Source: Thiomonas intermedia
GTDB lineage: Bacteria; Pseudomonadota; Gammaproteobacteria; Burkholderiales; Burkholderiaceae_C
Length of the DNA stretch: 64,000 bases
Direction of reading: 5' to 3'
Assembly: GCF_002028405.1 (NCBI RefSeq)
Contig: NZ_CP020046.1
Span: forward strand, 868,001 to 932,000
Under the pieces are notes generated by a model. The model was not told the origin of the DNA and did not search any database. It saw only the letters and a list, made by a program, of their open reading frames with translations. The position numbers were made by a program, and so were the translations under genes. Below, in pieces: positions 62,588 to 64,000 of the stretch. Position 1 is the first letter of the stretch. Each line of letters opens with the position of its first letter.

Positions 62588-63490
62588 TCACAGCGCCTCG
62601 GCGCTGTAGCGCACGCGCAAAGTCTGCGTCGCGCCAGGCGCCAGGCTCAAAGCATTGTCGGCGGCGTTGGCCGATTCCACGCAAAGCATGTTGCGCCAGC
62701 CCTGCGCGGTGTAGTCGCCCATGGCAGCGGCCTTCTGCTCCCAGGGCGTCCAGACCACGGTGGAAGCCGATCCCTGCTTGGCAATGCGCAGCCGCCGCTG
62801 CAGGCGGGCATCGACGATGACGCATTCGGCCGTCGTATCCACATACACGCGATCGGTTTCGCCGCCAAAGCGCAGCGCGCCCGCCTGACGCTTGTGGGCG
62901 AAGTCTTCGGTCTTGTCGAGATAGGCGCAGCCGTCCAGCCCGTGCAGCTCGACCTCGGCAATATCGCCGACCTGAAAGTAGGTGTGGAGCGCCTCGCTCA
63001 GCGGCAGGGCCTGGTCACTGGCGTTGTGCGTGATCAGCGCCATCTCCAGCACGTCCGACACCTGCACGCGCAGAATCACGGGCGTGTCGTGCGGCCACTG
63101 GGCGCGCGTGGCCTCCGAGGGCTGCAGTTGCAGGGTCAGATGGGTGACGCCGTTCGTGGCGCCACTGTCGATCACCGCCCACGGCACGGTACGCGCAAAG
63201 CCGTGTGCCGGGAACTGGCTTTCGCGCGGATGCGCGCCAAACCACGGCCAGCACACCGGCACGCCGCCGCGAATAGACTTGCCCGGCAGGTAGCGCGCCG
63301 CCTCGGAGACCCACACCACCGGCTCCGGCTGGGCCTTGGGGCGGAAATTGGTGAGATGCGCGCCCTGCAGACAAAGGCTGGCCTGCCCGGCGGCGTTGTC
63401 GATCTCGGCGAAGATCAGACCGGTCGGATGGGCGCGGAAGGCCAATTGACCGGGGATGGCGAAACGGTTGAGCGTATCGAGGTTGTGCAT
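62588..63490 (-). CDS. D-hexose-6-phosphate mutarotase (YeaD-like)
   Basis: The 300-residue protein belongs to the aldose-1-epimerase superfamily. It contains PVVWVSEAARYLPGKSIRGGVPVCWPWFG, THLTLQLQPSE, EALHTYFQVGDIAEVELHGLDGCAYLDKTED and the catalytic glutamate region near residue 265 (NMLCVESANA). It interconverts anomers of hexose-6-phosphates. It faces the GMC gene convergently and no sugar kinase is beside it. Confidence 0.88.
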   Translation of the reverse strand: MHNLDTLNRFAIPGQLAFRAHPTGLIFAEIDNAAGQASLCLQGAHLTNFRPKAQPEPVVWVSEAARYLPGKSIRGGVPVCWPWFGAHPRESQFPAHGFARTVPWAVIDSGATNGVTHLTLQLQPSEATRAQWPHDTPVILRVQVSDVLEMALITHNASDQALPLSEALHTYFQVGDIAEVELHGLDGCAYLDKTEDFAHKRQAGALRFGGETDRVYVDTTAECVIVDARLQRRLRIAKQGSASTVVWTPWEQKAAAMGDYTAQGWRNMLCVESANAADNALSLAPGATQTLRVRYSAEAL

Positions 63491-63550
63491 GGGCGTCTGG
63501 GCAACGAGGAAGGGGGAGACTTCATTGTCCCTCGGCGGATGGGGCCGCGG

Positions 63551-64000
63551 TCAAATCGTCACGCGCGGCACCCGGGTCGAAGTCCAGGCGGCGAGCAGCG
63601 TCAGCCCGCCGGCGCAGAAAAACGCCAGATGAAAGGCGCGAATGACCGTCTGGGCCGCACCTGGATCGGTGGCATGCAGCGCAGCCTGCAGATCCGCGCT
63701 GGAGGTCAGACCGAACACCAGGGCGCCAAACACCGCCGTGCCCACGGCCGCTCCAGTGGACCTGGCCAGCGAAACCGTGGCCGCCGCCGCCCCGAGTCGG
63801 CTGCGGCCCGCCACCGTCTGCACCACCAATTGCGACGTTGGCATCACGGTCCCGAAACCCAGCCCGGCCACCACCCCCAAGGTGCCGATGACCAGGGGTA
63901 CCGCGGGCGCCATTCCCAGCAAACCCAGGGCCAGTGCCGCGACACTCAGCCCCCAGCGCGGCGGCACATCGGGACGACCCGTCCTGGCGACCAGCCGGCC
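63551..64000 (-). CDS. MFS transporter, 3' part only (5' end outside window)
   Basis: The visible part, about 150 residues, has four hydrophobic segments (ALALGLLGMAPAVPLVIGTL, VVQTVAGRSRLGAAAATV, AVGTAVFGALVFGL, FHLAFFCAGGLTLLAAW) and ends VPRVTI. The frame remains open to the window end, and its RLVARTGRPD stretch resembles an MFS motif-A loop. The subfamily looks like the DHA2 drug exporters, from the LAR-STGAAVGTAVFGAL sequence. Substrate unknown. Confidence 0.75.
   Translation of the reverse strand, partial: GRLVARTGRPDVPPRWGLSVAALALGLLGMAPAVPLVIGTLGVVAGLGFGTVMPTSQLVVQTVAGRSRLGAAAATVSLARSTGAAVGTAVFGALVFGLTSSADLQAALHATDPGAAQTVIRAFHLAFFCAGGLTLLAAWTSTRVPRVTI

Overview
The window is chromosomal DNA of high GC content (roughly two thirds G+C by eye) from a betaproteobacterium of the order Burkholderiales. 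The evidence is the set and order of core genes: alaS-coaBC-dut-DUF2062, dapA-bamC, ftsY/rsmD-coaD-ferredoxin, rhodanese-grxC-secB-gpsA-pth, gpmA-ctpA-moeB, ubiA and rpoH. Together with the metal, chromate and copper genes this resembles Thiomonas or a close relative. That genus call is recollection and inference, not a search result. No rRNA, tRNA, CRISPR array, integrase or insertion sequence was seen.

Layout. 1-9.5 kb: a B3/4-domain protein, a LysE exporter, ubiA, dps, galE, a methyltransferase, dapA-bamC, an Ala-rich repeat lipoprotein, a ribosomal-oxygenase-like cupin with an uncharacterised partner, and a SlyD-type isomerase. 9.5-16.3 kb: the alaS-coaBC-dut-DUF2062 operon, and gabD pointing the other way. 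16.6-22.1 kb: a complete branched-chain-amino-acid/amide type ABC transporter (two ATPases, binding protein, two permeases) followed by a DUF3455 secreted protein. 22.1-27.3 kb: a deacetylase-family hydrolase and a MoxR-DUF58-transglutaminase operon. 27.3-32.4 kb: a PsiF-like secreted peptide behind a sigma-54 type promoter, rpoH behind a perfect CIRCE element, a MarR regulator with its own double palindrome operator, a repeat element, and small genes including slyX. 32.5-34.5 kb: a Tat-exported multicopper oxidase and a small secreted protein. 34.6-41.5 kb: a six-gene aerotolerance (Bat) operon on the minus strand. 41.5-47.3 kb: a second repeat element, an ArsR-rhodanese fusion with an MFS transporter, then a cupredoxin, chromate transporter, PaiB-like protein, CzcE-like protein and cytochrome c. 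47.4-56.9 kb: housekeeping genes. 56.9-64 kb: an ArsR-SDR pair with shared operators, a LysR-mmsA-GMC oxidoreductase cluster that fits 3-hydroxypropionate breakdown, a hexose-6-phosphate mutarotase, and a truncated MFS gene.

The strongest unusual signals are regulatory and structural rather than one new gene system. They are the CIRCE box on rpoH; the MarR promoter with GTTTCC-N2-GGAAAC palindromes; the sigma-54 promoter on the PsiF-like gene; the ArsR operator pair near 58 kb; and two related intergenic elements (about 29.96-30.37 kb and 41.51-41.86 kb). Those elements have matching outer ends but are filled with different tandem repeats (82 bp and 62 bp). Two separate MoxR/DUF58 systems occur within 20 kb of each other.
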